From Belnapia rosea (GTDB lineage Bacteria; Pseudomonadota; Alphaproteobacteria; Acetobacterales; Acetobacteraceae), in NCBI RefSeq assembly GCF_900101615.1, contig NZ_FMZX01000005.1:62001-126000 (forward strand): a DNA stretch of 64,000 nt, written 5' to 3'. The translations under genes were made by a program, and so were the position numbers. A model generated the notes under the pieces. The model saw only the letters and a list, made by a program, of their open reading frames with translations, did no database searches and was not told where the DNA came from. Positions 17,986-26,377 of the stretch are shown in pieces; positions within the stretch are counted from its first letter, which is position 1; each line of letters begins with the position of its first letter.

Positions 17986-18858
17986 ATGGCCGACTACGCA
18001 TCGATCATCGGCGGCAACGGGGCGCATCTCGCCTTCGACGACGTGCCGCGCGCGGTGGATGCCTTCTACCAGCTGGACAGCGCCCTCCCGGTCCTCGACC
18101 TCTCCTTCCGCAGCGGCAGCAGCTATGTGGACGGGGCCGGCAATGCGAACGACCTGCATGTGATCCTCGGCAAGGGAAGCGACACGGTCTTCACCGGGAT
18201 GGGCGACGACGTGATCTTCGGCGGCAAGGGCGGCGACCGCATCGATGCTGGCGGGGGCAACAACCTAGTCATCGGCGACCAGGGCCATGACAGCATCGCC
18301 GCCGGCAGCGGCTTCGACACGCTGAGCAGCGGCAAGGGTGACGACACCATCGATGGCGGCGCCGGCGCCGACCACCTCGCCGGCGATGATGGCCATGATC
18401 TGCTCCTCGGCGGTTCCGGCAATGACACGCTCAACGGCGGCAAGGGAGACGACGATCTCTATGGCGGCAGCGGCGACGATTCGCTGTTCGGCGACAAGGA
18501 CGACGATCTGCTCTCCGGCGGCGCCGGCCGCGACACGCTGGATGGCGGCAGCGGGAACGACACCCTCTCCGGTGGCGTCGGCGACGACGTGCTGGCCGGG
18601 GGCGACGGCTACGACACCTTCTATTTCGAGGATGGCTTCGGCCACGACCAGATCATCGGCTTCAGCACGGATGACCGCATCCTGCTGGCACCCGATATCG
18701 ACGGCTCCGGTATCATGACGCCGAAGGATCTGGAACCCTATGTCAGCGGCGACCATGCGGTGACGAAGATCACCATCGGCGACAACAGCATCGTCCTGCA
18801 CGGCATGGACAAGGAGGTCTTCCTCAGCCACCTCAGCCAGTGGGTGAAGGTCCTGTAG
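17986..18858 (+). CDS. RTX-repeat calcium-binding protein
   Basis: A 290-residue acidic protein without a Sec signal. Residues ~60-205 consist of hemolysin-type nonapeptide repeats (GGxGxDxhx), for example GKGDDTIDGGAGADHLAGDD and GGSGNDTLSGGVGDD, which bind Ca2+ in parallel beta rolls. The C-terminus (DTFYFEDGFGHDQIIGFSTD and after) is the typical serralysin-C-like ending that serves as a type I secretion signal. Secretion and a surface role are therefore inferred. No HlyB/HlyD genes are nearby. The preceding ~100 bases are clearly richer in A+T than the surroundings and probably hold its promoter. Confidence 0.85.
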   Translation: MADYASIIGGNGAHLAFDDVPRAVDAFYQLDSALPVLDLSFRSGSSYVDGAGNANDLHVILGKGSDTVFTGMGDDVIFGGKGGDRIDAGGGNNLVIGDQGHDSIAAGSGFDTLSSGKGDDTIDGGAGADHLAGDDGHDLLLGGSGNDTLNGGKGDDDLYGGSGDDSLFGDKDDDLLSGGAGRDTLDGGSGNDTLSGGVGDDVLAGGDGYDTFYFEDGFGHDQIIGFSTDDRILLAPDIDGSGIMTPKDLEPYVSGDHAVTKITIGDNSIVLHGMDKEVFLSHLSQWVKVL

Positions 18859-18879
18859 GGCGCGGTCGCGCGCCCCGCC

Positions 18880-19515
18880 CTACTCCCAGTCGGGCGCCAG
18901 CCAGGGCTCCTCGTTCACGGCGGAGACGCGCCAGTCTCCGCCATGGCGCTCGAGCCGCGTCACCCCAAGGTTGCGGATGGAGAAGGCCAGGGCCTGGTGC
19001 CCGGTCAGACCCAGCGCATGGGCGATGGCGGCACGGATCGAGCCGCCATGCGCCACCACCACAACATCCTCGCCGGCATGCGCCTCGGCCAGCCGGTCGA
19101 GCACCGCGCCGACGCGGGTGGCGACGGTGGCGAAGCTCTCGCCATTCGGCGGCTCCTCCTCCGCGGCATGCGGCCAGAAGGGATGGGCCGGGTGGCGCAG
19201 CTTCGCCGCCAGCGCCTCATGCGGCAGCCCCTGCCAGTCGCCGAGATGCTGCTCGGCGAGGCCGGGCTCCGTCGCCAGCGGCTGCTCGGGATAGCCGGCG
19301 GCGAAGATCGCCGCGGCCGTCGCCCGGGTGCGGGCCAGGTTCGAGGTGACCCAGGCCGCCGGCCGCGGCAGCCGCGCGGCCAGCCAGCGGAACAGCGAGG
19401 CATCCTGCTTCAGGGCCAGATCGCAGAGCGGCACGTCCATCGCGCCGTAGAACAGGGTCCGGGCCTTGGGCTCGACCAGGGCGTGGCGGATCAGGTGGAA
19501 CCGGGTCTCGGGCAT
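18880..19515 (-). CDS. Histidine phosphatase family protein
   Basis: A 211-residue phosphoglycerate-mutase-like phosphatase. The catalytic His is in HLIRHALVEPKAR (R-H-A rather than the commoner R-H-G), with the second catalytic His in VVVVAHGGSIRAAI and Glu in GEDV/NGESFATV regions. It is cytoplasmic. It follows the ABC-2 permease gene with a 9 nt gap and is probably the last gene of the five-gene operon that begins near 23285. The substrate is unknown. Confidence 0.85.
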   Translation of the reverse strand: MPETRFHLIRHALVEPKARTLFYGAMDVPLCDLALKQDASLFRWLAARLPRPAAWVTSNLARTRATAAAIFAAGYPEQPLATEPGLAEQHLGDWQGLPHEALAAKLRHPAHPFWPHAAEEEPPNGESFATVATRVGAVLDRLAEAHAGEDVVVVAHGGSIRAAIAHALGLTGHQALAFSIRNLGVTRLERHGGDWRVSAVNEEPWLAPDWE

Positions 19516-19524
19516 GGCGGCCAG

Positions 19525-20328
19525 CTATTCTCCGATGTTCAGCAGCGCGCCACGCACCCGGGCGGACTGGAATTGCCGCAGGAAGACGAAACCCATCAGT
19601 GCCAGCCAGGCGGCATCCAGCGCGAAGGCGGCAAGGAGATGGCCGGTCGCCACCGTCCCGTCGCGCAGCGCCTGCCGCATCCCCTCGAAGACATGCGCCG
19701 AGGGCAGTGCGAGCGCCACCGGCTGCAGCCAGCCGGGCAATATGCTCACCGGGTAGAAGACGGCCGAGAAGGGCGTCAGCCCGAAGAGGATCGACCAGGC
19801 CAACGCCTCCGCCCCCGCGCCGTAGCGCAGGATCAGCGCGGTGACGCCGAGCGCCACGGCCCAGCCCATCACCAGCAGCGCCGCGAAGAAGCCGACCACC
19901 ACCGGCCCCATCGTCAGGATACCGAAGGAATACAGCAGCCAGGCCAGCAGCATCGCCGGCAGCACGCCGACCAGGACGCGGATGATGCTCATGCCCATCA
20001 GCGCCGCCACCAGCTCGCGCGGGCGGAGCGGGCTGACGAAGACATGGCCGAGGTTGCGCGACCAGATCTCCTCGAGGAAGGAGAGCGAGAAGCCCATCTG
20101 GCTCCGGAGCGCCACCTCCCAGAGCAGCACGCCGCCGAGCAGCACCCCGGCCGCCACGCTCGCGGTATTGCCCTGCACACCGGCCAGGTAGGAGGTGACG
20201 AAGCCCCAGACCACCATCTGCAGCACCGGCCAGTACATCAGCTCCAGCACCCGCGGCCAGGACCGCCGGTAAAGTGCGAGATGCCGGTAGATGATCCCCC
20301 AGACCCGCCGCAGCGCCGCCCGGTTCAT
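19525..20328 (-). CDS. ABC-2 type transporter permease
   Basis: A 267-residue membrane protein with about six hydrophobic segments and the ABC-2 (NodJ/DrrB-like) layout: ELMYWPVLQMVVWGFVTSYL, ILLGG-type segments and a PFSAVFYPVSILPGWLQP loop before the last helices. It forms an exporter with the ATPase encoded immediately upstream, which it overlaps by 4 nt (ATGA at 20325-20328). This class exports lipids, glycans or small lipophilic compounds; the cargo is unknown. Confidence 0.88.
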   Translation of the reverse strand: MNRAALRRVWGIIYRHLALYRRSWPRVLELMYWPVLQMVVWGFVTSYLAGVQGNTASVAAGVLLGGVLLWEVALRSQMGFSLSFLEEIWSRNLGHVFVSPLRPRELVAALMGMSIIRVLVGVLPAMLLAWLLYSFGILTMGPVVVGFFAALLVMGWAVALGVTALILRYGAGAEALAWSILFGLTPFSAVFYPVSILPGWLQPVALALPSAHVFEGMRQALRDGTVATGHLLAAFALDAAWLALMGFVFLRQFQSARVRGALLNIGE

Positions 20329-21074
20329 GCCGGCACCCGCTGCCGCCCGCGGGCGATGTCGAGGAAGACCTGCTCCAGATCCTCGCGCCCGTATTTGCCC
20401 AGCAGCTCGGCCGGGCTGCCGCTGTCGACCACGCGCCCCTGCTTCAGCATCAGCACATGGCCGCAGAGCCGCTCGACCTCCGCCATGTTGTGGCTGGCGA
20501 GCAGGATGGAGCAGCCCGTCTCCGCCCGGTAGCGCTCCAGCCAGCTGCGCACCCAATCGCCGGTATCCGGGTCGAGGCTTGCCGTCGGCTCGTCGAGCAG
20601 CAGCAATTCGGGCCGATTCACCAGCGACTTGGCGAGCGCCACCCGCGTCTTCTGCCCGGCCGAGAGCTGCCCCGCCGGCCGGTCCAGCAGGTCGGTGAGC
20701 TGGAGCTGTGCCGCCAGCTCACCGATCCGGCGCTCGGCCTCCGGCACGTCGTAGAGATGGGCATAGACCCGCAGGTTCTCGGCCACGCTCAGCCGCGAGG
20801 GAAGGGCGATATAGGGTGAGGAGAAATTCATCCGCGCGAGCGCCGCGAACCGGTCCCGCGCCATGTCGTGGCCGAGCACGGTGATGCGCCCGCCGCTCGG
20901 CACCAGCAGGCCGAGCAGCATGGCGATGGTGGTGGTCTTGCCCGCGCCGTTGCCGCCAAGCAGTCCCCAGGTGGCGCCGCGTGGCATGCGGAAGGAGAGG
21001 CTGTCGACCGCCGCCGGCGCATCGGGGGCGTAGCGCTTGCTCAGCGCCTCGGCGAGGATGGCGGGGATTTCCAT
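20325..21074 (-). CDS. ABC transporter ATP-binding protein
   Basis: A 249-residue ABC ATPase: Walker A GLLGGNGAGKTTT, Q-loop region MNFSSPYIALPSRLSVAEN, signature LSAGQKTRVALAKSL, Walker B LLLLDEPTASLDPDT and H-loop SILLASHNMAEVE. The Q-loop Gln appears replaced (FSSPY), as seen in some ABC-2 exporters. The ATG at 21074 is supported by the N-terminus MEIPAILAEALSKRYA. It is coupled to the permease by a 4 nt overlap and preceded by the EAL-like gene at 16 nt. Confidence 0.92.
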   Translation of the reverse strand: MEIPAILAEALSKRYAPDAPAAVDSLSFRMPRGATWGLLGGNGAGKTTTIAMLLGLLVPSGGRITVLGHDMARDRFAALARMNFSSPYIALPSRLSVAENLRVYAHLYDVPEAERRIGELAAQLQLTDLLDRPAGQLSAGQKTRVALAKSLVNRPELLLLDEPTASLDPDTGDWVRSWLERYRAETGCSILLASHNMAEVERLCGHVLMLKQGRVVDSGSPAELLGKYGREDLEQVFLDIARGRQRVPA

Positions 21075-21090
21075 GGGCTCCGCATATGCG

Positions 21091-22236
21091 TCAGCCCCGT
21101 GGCCGCAGCAACCGCCCTTCGAACAGCGTAATGCCCGCCTCCCATCCCCAGCCGATGGCGGCCGCCCGGTCCGCCCCGGCGAGGACCACCCTTCCACGGT
21201 CCTCCGGCAGGGCGGCTGCGAAGCCCGGCAGGGCCGCCGACCAGCGCAGCCGCAGCAGGTCCACCTCCAGCCGGGCCAGGGGCAGGGCCGGCAGCAGGGC
21301 CGGGGCGGCGAGGTCGAGTGCCACCCGCCAGCCGCGCAGCCGGCAAAAATCGCGGGCGAAGGCAAAGCCCGCCGGGTCCGCCAGCGCATCCTCGGCGGCG
21401 AGGGAGAGGGTCATCCGCGCCCGCCCCTCAGGCCCCAGCGCCGCGTCGAGGCGGAGGAATTCCGGCTCCGCCACCGTCTCCGGCGCGAGGGAGAGGCCGG
21501 CCTGGCCAAGCCGCCGGGCATCCTCCGGCCGCGCCAGCTCGGTCAGCAGGCGGCGGTCGGCCAGCCGGCGCAGGCGGCGGGACAGGGCCGGGGCAAGGGC
21601 CGGGTCGGCCCCGGGCAGCAGGGCGGCGCAGAGTTCGGGCCAGGCGAGTTCCCATTCCTCCCATGCGATGTCCGGGCCACCGCCATCGGGCGAGAGCCGG
21701 CAGACCGGGCGGCGGACCAGGAAGCGCGCCAGGCCGGCATGGCCGAGCCCGCGCTCCATCGCCGCCAGATCGGCGGCCGAGACGGGATGCCTGTCCGCCT
21801 CCGGCGCCGGCCGCCGGCGGGGCGGGGCGCTGCCGGGGGTGAGGCTATCCTCCACCGCGGCGAGCAGGGCGGCTGCTTCCTCCGGCAGGCGCCGCCGGGT
21901 GAAGGGCGGCGCCTCCTCGGCGGCGAAGAGGATGGCGAGCTCCCCCTCCGCCTCGCGCAGGTGGCGGCCCTCCGGCGGGGCAACGGCGACGATGTCGCCA
22001 TTCGGCAGCTCGAAGACGCGGGCGCGGGTTGGGCGCAGTAGGGGAGCGAGGGCATCCCGTACCAGGCGCTGGTGGTGGCCGCGGCGGAGGCCGGCCTCGA
22101 GCGCCGTCAGGCGGAGATGCAGCACATCCCGCACCGTGCCGGCGGCCACCGCCTCGCGTAGGAAATGGGCGAGGGCCAGGGCATCGGCGCCGCGCGGGCC
22201 GGCGAAGGGGCGCAGCGGGGCAGGCTGAGGGCTCAT
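21091..22236 (-). CDS. Degenerate EAL-like protein B
   Basis: A 381-residue Arg/Ala/Leu-rich protein. Its C-terminal 130 residues follow the layout of an EAL phosphodiesterase domain without its catalytic residues: AAEDALADPAGFAFARDF (position of the ExTE helix), LRGWRVALDL (usually LGVxIALDDFG), LARLEVDLLRLRW (usually LKID), VVLAGADRAAAI (usually VVAEGVET) and GITLFEGRLLRP (usually QGYLFARP). c-di-GMP hydrolysis is unlikely; a protein- or ligand-binding role is inferred. It overlaps the upstream paralogue by 4 nt and precedes the ABC ATPase by 16 nt. The domain call is by eye only. Confidence 0.6.
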   Translation of the reverse strand: MSPQPAPLRPFAGPRGADALALAHFLREAVAAGTVRDVLHLRLTALEAGLRRGHHQRLVRDALAPLLRPTRARVFELPNGDIVAVAPPEGRHLREAEGELAILFAAEEAPPFTRRRLPEEAAALLAAVEDSLTPGSAPPRRRPAPEADRHPVSAADLAAMERGLGHAGLARFLVRRPVCRLSPDGGGPDIAWEEWELAWPELCAALLPGADPALAPALSRRLRRLADRRLLTELARPEDARRLGQAGLSLAPETVAEPEFLRLDAALGPEGRARMTLSLAAEDALADPAGFAFARDFCRLRGWRVALDLAAPALLPALPLARLEVDLLRLRWSAALPGFAAALPEDRGRVVLAGADRAAAIGWGWEAGITLFEGRLLRPRG

Positions 22237-23285
22237 GCCGCCTCCGCCGCCGGGCCGGTGGCGAAGGCGCCGAGCCGCGCCGCCAGCGCAAGCGCGGCCG
22301 GGCCGTCGCAGCCGGTCAGGACGAGCCGTTCCGGTGGCAGGCCGCGCAGCGCCGCCAGCCCGGCGCGATCCTCGAGCGCCGGGGACCAGCGGAGCAGCAG
22401 CAGGTCGGCCGGCAGCCCGCCAGCCGTTAGCAGGGCAAGCGCCGCGGCATCCAGCCCCTCCAGCGCCAGATCCCAGCCTCGCGCCGCCAGGGCCTCGCGC
22501 CAGGCCGGCAGCGCCGGATCGGCCGCGGCCGCGAGGGGCAGGACGCCGATAAGGCCGGGCAGCGCGGTGGGCGGCGGCAGGACACCCCGCGGCAGGGGCA
22601 ACAGCCGCCGGCCGGGCAGGTCCCGGGCCCAGAGGGCGAGGCCGGGCAGCAGCCGCGCCGCCAGCCGGTCCGCCGCATGGGCCATCAGATCCGGATCGGC
22701 CGCCAGCGGGCCGAGCATCGTAGCAAGGGCTGGCCGGGAGAGCCGCAGCCGGCGCCCCCGCCCGGGCACCGCCGCACCGGGGCGGATCAGGTGGCGGTGC
22801 CGGAGGACGCGGTCGGCGGGCAGCGCATCCAGCCGCGCCTCGAGCCCGGCAAGCCCCTCGGCCGGGGCCAGAATTGTGGGCTCCGGCCCGGCGAGCTGGG
22901 CCGTCGCCGCCCAGGCGAGCAGCGCCTTGGCATCCTGCGGCAAGGTCCAGAGCGTCGCCGGCTGCATGTCCGGCCCGGCGAGGGTGGCGAGTGCCGCCGC
23001 GGCGCGGCGCGCGGCACCCGGCATGGCGCCGAGCAACAGCATCTCCCCCGACGTGGTGTCGAACACCGCCCCGCCCCCGGTTTCCGCGGCGTCCTGCAGC
23101 AGGGCGCGCGCCAGGCGGCGGCGGGGGGGCGGGCCGGCGAGTCGGCCGGCCGGGCGCAGCCGCAGCGCCACCCGCCCCTCGGCGCCCGGCAGGGCTTGGC
23201 GGAGCAGGGGCATCAGCCCGGCCGCCGGCGGGCTGGCCGATGATGGGGCGGGAAAGCCGGCAGGGCGGGGTCCGGTCACGATCAT
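22233..23285 (-). CDS. Degenerate EAL-like protein A
   Basis: A 350-residue paralogue of the next gene. Its ending shows the same pattern: LAARGWDLALEGLDAAAL, LPADLLLLRWSPALEDRAGL, PPERLVLTGCDGPAALALAA, then a Gly-rich tail. Catalytic EAL residues are absent. The ATG at 23285 is chosen because the in-frame upstream part runs into the promoter region of the divergent phosphatase gene. The stop overlaps the start of the second gene (ATGA, 22233-22236). It is probably the first gene of an operon with the ABC-2 exporter. The function is unknown. Confidence 0.55.
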   Translation of the reverse strand: MIVTGPRPAGFPAPSSASPPAAGLMPLLRQALPGAEGRVALRLRPAGRLAGPPPRRRLARALLQDAAETGGGAVFDTTSGEMLLLGAMPGAARRAAAALATLAGPDMQPATLWTLPQDAKALLAWAATAQLAGPEPTILAPAEGLAGLEARLDALPADRVLRHRHLIRPGAAVPGRGRRLRLSRPALATMLGPLAADPDLMAHAADRLAARLLPGLALWARDLPGRRLLPLPRGVLPPPTALPGLIGVLPLAAAADPALPAWREALAARGWDLALEGLDAAALALLTAGGLPADLLLLRWSPALEDRAGLAALRGLPPERLVLTGCDGPAALALAARLGAFATGPAAEAA

Positions 23286-23338
23286 GCGCTGTCCTGGCGC
23301 GGTGCGGTGCGGCGCGTCATCCTCTAAACTCGCGCCGG

Positions 23339-24118
23339 ATGGTGAACGATGCCCTAAGCGCCGCCTCGAAATCGGCGCGCCCCGCATTCCCCTGGCCCGG
23401 CCAATTGGCCCCCGGCGCCCTGCCGCCGGGCTGGCGCATCTATGCGGTGGGCGACATTCATGGCTGTGCCGACCGGCTCGCCACCCTGCATGCCATGATT
23501 GCCGAGGATGCGGCGGCGCGGCCGGTCAGCCGCGTCACGCTCGTCCATCTCGGCGACTATGTGGATCGCGGCCCGGACAGCGCTGCGGTGCTGCGGCGCC
23601 TGCTCGACCCGGAGCCCCTGCTCGGCCCCGCCTTCGCCGAGGTCGAAGTGGTCAACCTGCTGGGCAACCACGAAGTGATGATGCTGGATGCCTGCGACCC
23701 GGACGCCCATCCCGGCGCCCTGCCCTTCTGGCTGGAGAATGGCGGCGCGGCGACGCTCGCCAGCTATGGCGCCGACCCGGACGGCCCCGATGCCTGCGCC
23801 GCCGTGCCGCCGGAGGATCTCGACCTGCTGCGCCATTGCCCGCTGCAATATGCCGCCGGCGACTACCTTTTCGTCCATGCCGGGGTGCGGCCTGGCATCC
23901 CGACCGAGCGGCAGGACCCATTCGACCTGGTCTGGATCCGCGAGCCCTTCCTGTCCTTCGACGGGGACCTGCCTCAGGTGGTGGTGCATGGCCATACGCC
24001 GGCCGAGGTGCCCGTGGTGCGGCCGCACCGCATCGGCGTCGATACCGGCGCCTGCTTCGGCGGAACATTGAGCTGCGTGGTGCTGGAGGGGCAGCGCCTG
24101 CGCTTTCTCTCGGCATGA
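23339..24118 (+). CDS. Metallophosphoesterase, PrpA/ApaH-like serine/threonine phosphatase
   Basis: A 259-residue calcineurin-type phosphatase with the full metal-site set: GDIHG, GDYVDRGPDS, LLGNHEVMML, and HGHTPAEVP with His ligands, plus FVHAGVRPG. Bacterial relatives dephosphorylate phosphoproteins or dinucleoside polyphosphates. The ATG at 23339 starts MVNDALSAASKSARP; the catalytic domain begins at IYAVGDIHG near residue 37. It is transcribed divergently from the EAL-like operon across about 53 nt, so the two promoters must overlap. Confidence 0.9.
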   Translation: MVNDALSAASKSARPAFPWPGQLAPGALPPGWRIYAVGDIHGCADRLATLHAMIAEDAAARPVSRVTLVHLGDYVDRGPDSAAVLRRLLDPEPLLGPAFAEVEVVNLLGNHEVMMLDACDPDAHPGALPFWLENGGAATLASYGADPDGPDACAAVPPEDLDLLRHCPLQYAAGDYLFVHAGVRPGIPTERQDPFDLVWIREPFLSFDGDLPQVVVHGHTPAEVPVVRPHRIGVDTGACFGGTLSCVVLEGQRLRFLSA

Positions 24119-24200
24119 TGGCTGGTTCGAGGGTCCCCGGGGCCCCATTGCCGGTCTGTGACAATTATCGGCGTCTCTCGCCTTGCGTGTGAACCCTGGC

Positions 24201-25631
24201 ATGGGCTACCGCAGTGCGATGCACGGCCCCGCGCCCGAACCCCGCCCAGCCCTATCCGGTGCCATACCGGCCGATCTGCTGGAGGCGGTGCGCCAGTTGA
24301 AGCGCGGCACCGTCCTCGTTGTCGGGGACGCGATGCTGGACCGCTACGTCTATGGCCGCGTCGAACGCATCAGCCCGGAAGCGCCGGTGCCTGTCCTGGC
24401 GGTGGAGCGCGAGGTGGCGCTCCCCGGTGGCGCCGGCAATGTCGTGCGCAACCTGACGGCGCTGGGCGCCGCCGTCGCCTTTGTCTCGATCGTCGGCGAC
24501 GACCAGGCGGGCAGCGACCTCACCGGGCTGATCGGTGGCCAGCCCGGCGTCGAGCCCTGGCTTCTGGTACAGGGCGGCCGGGCCACCACGGTGAAGACGC
24601 GCTTCGTCTCCAGCGGCCAGCAGCTGCTGCGCACCGACCATGAGCAGGCCGCCCCGATCCATCATCGCCTCGCGGACCGGCTGGTGCGCATCGCCGCCGA
24701 TGCGGTGGCCGCGACCACGGTCATGGTCCTGTCGGACTACCGGAAGGGCGTGCTGGCCGGGAATACCGCCGCCCGGCTGATCGCGGCTGCCCGCACCGCC
24801 GGCCGCAAGGTAGTGGTCGATCCGCGCGGCGGCGACCCCAGCCGCTTCGCCGGCGCCGACCTCATCATCCCCGATTGCGCCGAACTCAGCGACGCCACCG
24901 GCCTGCCGACCGGGACGGAGGCGGAGATCGCCACCGCCGCGCAGGCGCTGAAATCCACGCATGGCTTCGGTGCCGTGCTCGTCATCCGCGGCCCGGCCGG
25001 GTTGATGCTGGTGGATGGGGAGGAGCGGCCCCGCCACCTGCCTGCCGATGTGGCGGAGCTGGTCGACCCGGCGGGGGCCGGGGATGCGGTGATCTCAGTC
25101 ACGGCAGCCGGCCTCGCCGTCGGCCTGCCCTTGCCGATGGTGGCGAGGCTCGCGGCGCTGGCGGCGGGCATCGCCATGGGCAAGTCCGGCATCGGCGTGG
25201 TGCGCGAGGATGAGTTCCTCGAAGTGCTGACCCCGGGCCGGCTCGCCGCCCGCAAGCTCGTCACCCGCGGACAGGCGGCGGAGCGGGTCGAGGTCTGGCG
25301 CCGCGCCGGGCACCGCGTCGGCTTCCTGGCCGCCCGCACGGCCGCGGCCGAGCCGCATCTGCTCGACCAGGCGCATGACTGGTGCGACCGGCTGGTGGTC
25401 GGCGTCGGCGACGGGGATCCGGCGGCGGAGGCGCTGGCGGAACTCACCGCGGTCGATCTCGTCATCCGGTATGGCAGCGAGACGGCGGTCGACCTGATCC
25501 GCATGCTGCGGCCCGATGTGCTGGTGCAGGACCCGGGGCGCGCGCCGGAGACATTGGCCGGTGGCGACATCATGCAGGAATGGGGCGGCACCGTGCGCCG
25601 CGCGGTCCCCGAGCCGGAGCGCGGACTCTAG
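24201..25631 (+). CDS. HldE-like heptose-phosphate kinase with eroded nucleotidyltransferase domain
   Basis: A 476-residue HldE/RfaE homologue. The N-terminal PfkB-type kinase (residues ~25-340) looks functional: VLVVGDAMLDRYVYGRVERI, SPEAPVPVLAVE, PGGAGNVVRNL and the catalytic DPAGAGDAV. It would phosphorylate D-glycero-heptose 7-phosphate at C1 for LPS-core ADP-heptose synthesis. The C-terminal half keeps the frame (DRLVVGVGDGD, LRPDVLVQDPG, WGGTVRRAVP) but lacks the adenylyltransferase active-site GCFDxxHxGH, here GFLAARTAAAEPH, and lacks the RLKGxxRP segment. The second step is therefore probably done by another enzyme. The start could also be the ATG at 24219. Confidence 0.83.
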   Translation: MGYRSAMHGPAPEPRPALSGAIPADLLEAVRQLKRGTVLVVGDAMLDRYVYGRVERISPEAPVPVLAVEREVALPGGAGNVVRNLTALGAAVAFVSIVGDDQAGSDLTGLIGGQPGVEPWLLVQGGRATTVKTRFVSSGQQLLRTDHEQAAPIHHRLADRLVRIAADAVAATTVMVLSDYRKGVLAGNTAARLIAAARTAGRKVVVDPRGGDPSRFAGADLIIPDCAELSDATGLPTGTEAEIATAAQALKSTHGFGAVLVIRGPAGLMLVDGEERPRHLPADVAELVDPAGAGDAVISVTAAGLAVGLPLPMVARLAALAAGIAMGKSGIGVVREDEFLEVLTPGRLAARKLVTRGQAAERVEVWRRAGHRVGFLAARTAAAEPHLLDQAHDWCDRLVVGVGDGDPAAEALAELTAVDLVIRYGSETAVDLIRMLRPDVLVQDPGRAPETLAGGDIMQEWGGTVRRAVPEPERGL

Positions 25632-25711
25632 AGCCGCCGCCTTCGCCGCATGGTTGCCGGCGCCGCTGGCCCCGGCTACAGCCAAGGGGCGACAGGGTGC
25701 AGGGGAAGTCC

Positions 25712-26335
25712 ATGCAAGCAACGTTCCGCGGTTTGGCAATTCTGGCTGCATGCCTCGCGCCGATACTCGCCAAGGCGCAGCCTGCCTCTCGTGCACCGGC
25801 ACCGGCGCCTACGGCACCGACCGTGGCCACGCCGGCACCGAATGCCCCGGCCGATAGCCCGGACCGCACCATGGCCGTCTTCGCCGACTGGATCGTGCGC
25901 TGCGAGACGCGCGCCGCGGCCGGCACGGCACCCGCCGCCCGCCAGTGCGAGATGGCCCAGACGACCCAGGACCAGCGGCAGCAACCCGTCGCGGTCGTCG
26001 CCCTCGGGCGTACCGGGAAGGGCGAGCCGCTGCGCATCGTGGCGCAGGTGCCGGTGAACCTGCAGATCGGCCCGCCGGCCCGGCTGGTGCTCGATATCCC
26101 GAACCGCCCGGCCGAGCCGCCGCTGGCGCTCGCCTTCCGCAATTGCGTGCCGCGCGGCTGCTTTGCCGAGCTGGAGATGCGCGACGAGGCGGTGCTGCGC
26201 CGCCTGCGCAGCCGCCCGGCCGAGGCGGCCGCCCGGATGGAATGGAAGGATGCGGCGGGCGGGGATGCCAGCATCCCCGTCTCCTTCCGCGGCTTCGCCG
26301 CCGCCTTCGAGGCGCTGGCGAAGGAGAGCGAATAG
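25712..26335 (+). CDS. Invasion-associated locus B (IalB) family protein
   Basis: A 207-residue secreted protein: signal peptide MQATFRGLAILAACLAPILA-KA, a Pro/Ala/Thr linker, then an IalB domain. Visible family features are FADWIVRCE, CEMAQTTQDQ, VNLQIGPPARLVLD, FRNCVPRGCFAELEM and a final SFRGFAAAFEAL. IalB proteins are periplasmic, first described in Bartonella invasion, and widespread in non-pathogenic alphaproteobacteria. The ribosome site AGGGGAAG precedes the ATG. It lies 80 nt after the HldE-like gene and may be co-transcribed. Confidence 0.88.
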   Translation: MQATFRGLAILAACLAPILAKAQPASRAPAPAPTAPTVATPAPNAPADSPDRTMAVFADWIVRCETRAAAGTAPAARQCEMAQTTQDQRQQPVAVVALGRTGKGEPLRIVAQVPVNLQIGPPARLVLDIPNRPAEPPLALAFRNCVPRGCFAELEMRDEAVLRRLRSRPAEAAARMEWKDAAGGDASIPVSFRGFAAAFEALAKESE

Positions 26336-26377
26336 GGCTGATCCCGGCCGGGTGGGCGCACCCGGCCGGGCCCGGCC

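Noticed and set aside
24121-24160. GGTTCGAGGGTCC resembling a tRNA T-arm
   Set aside because: No anticodon arm, D-arm or acceptor stem around it.
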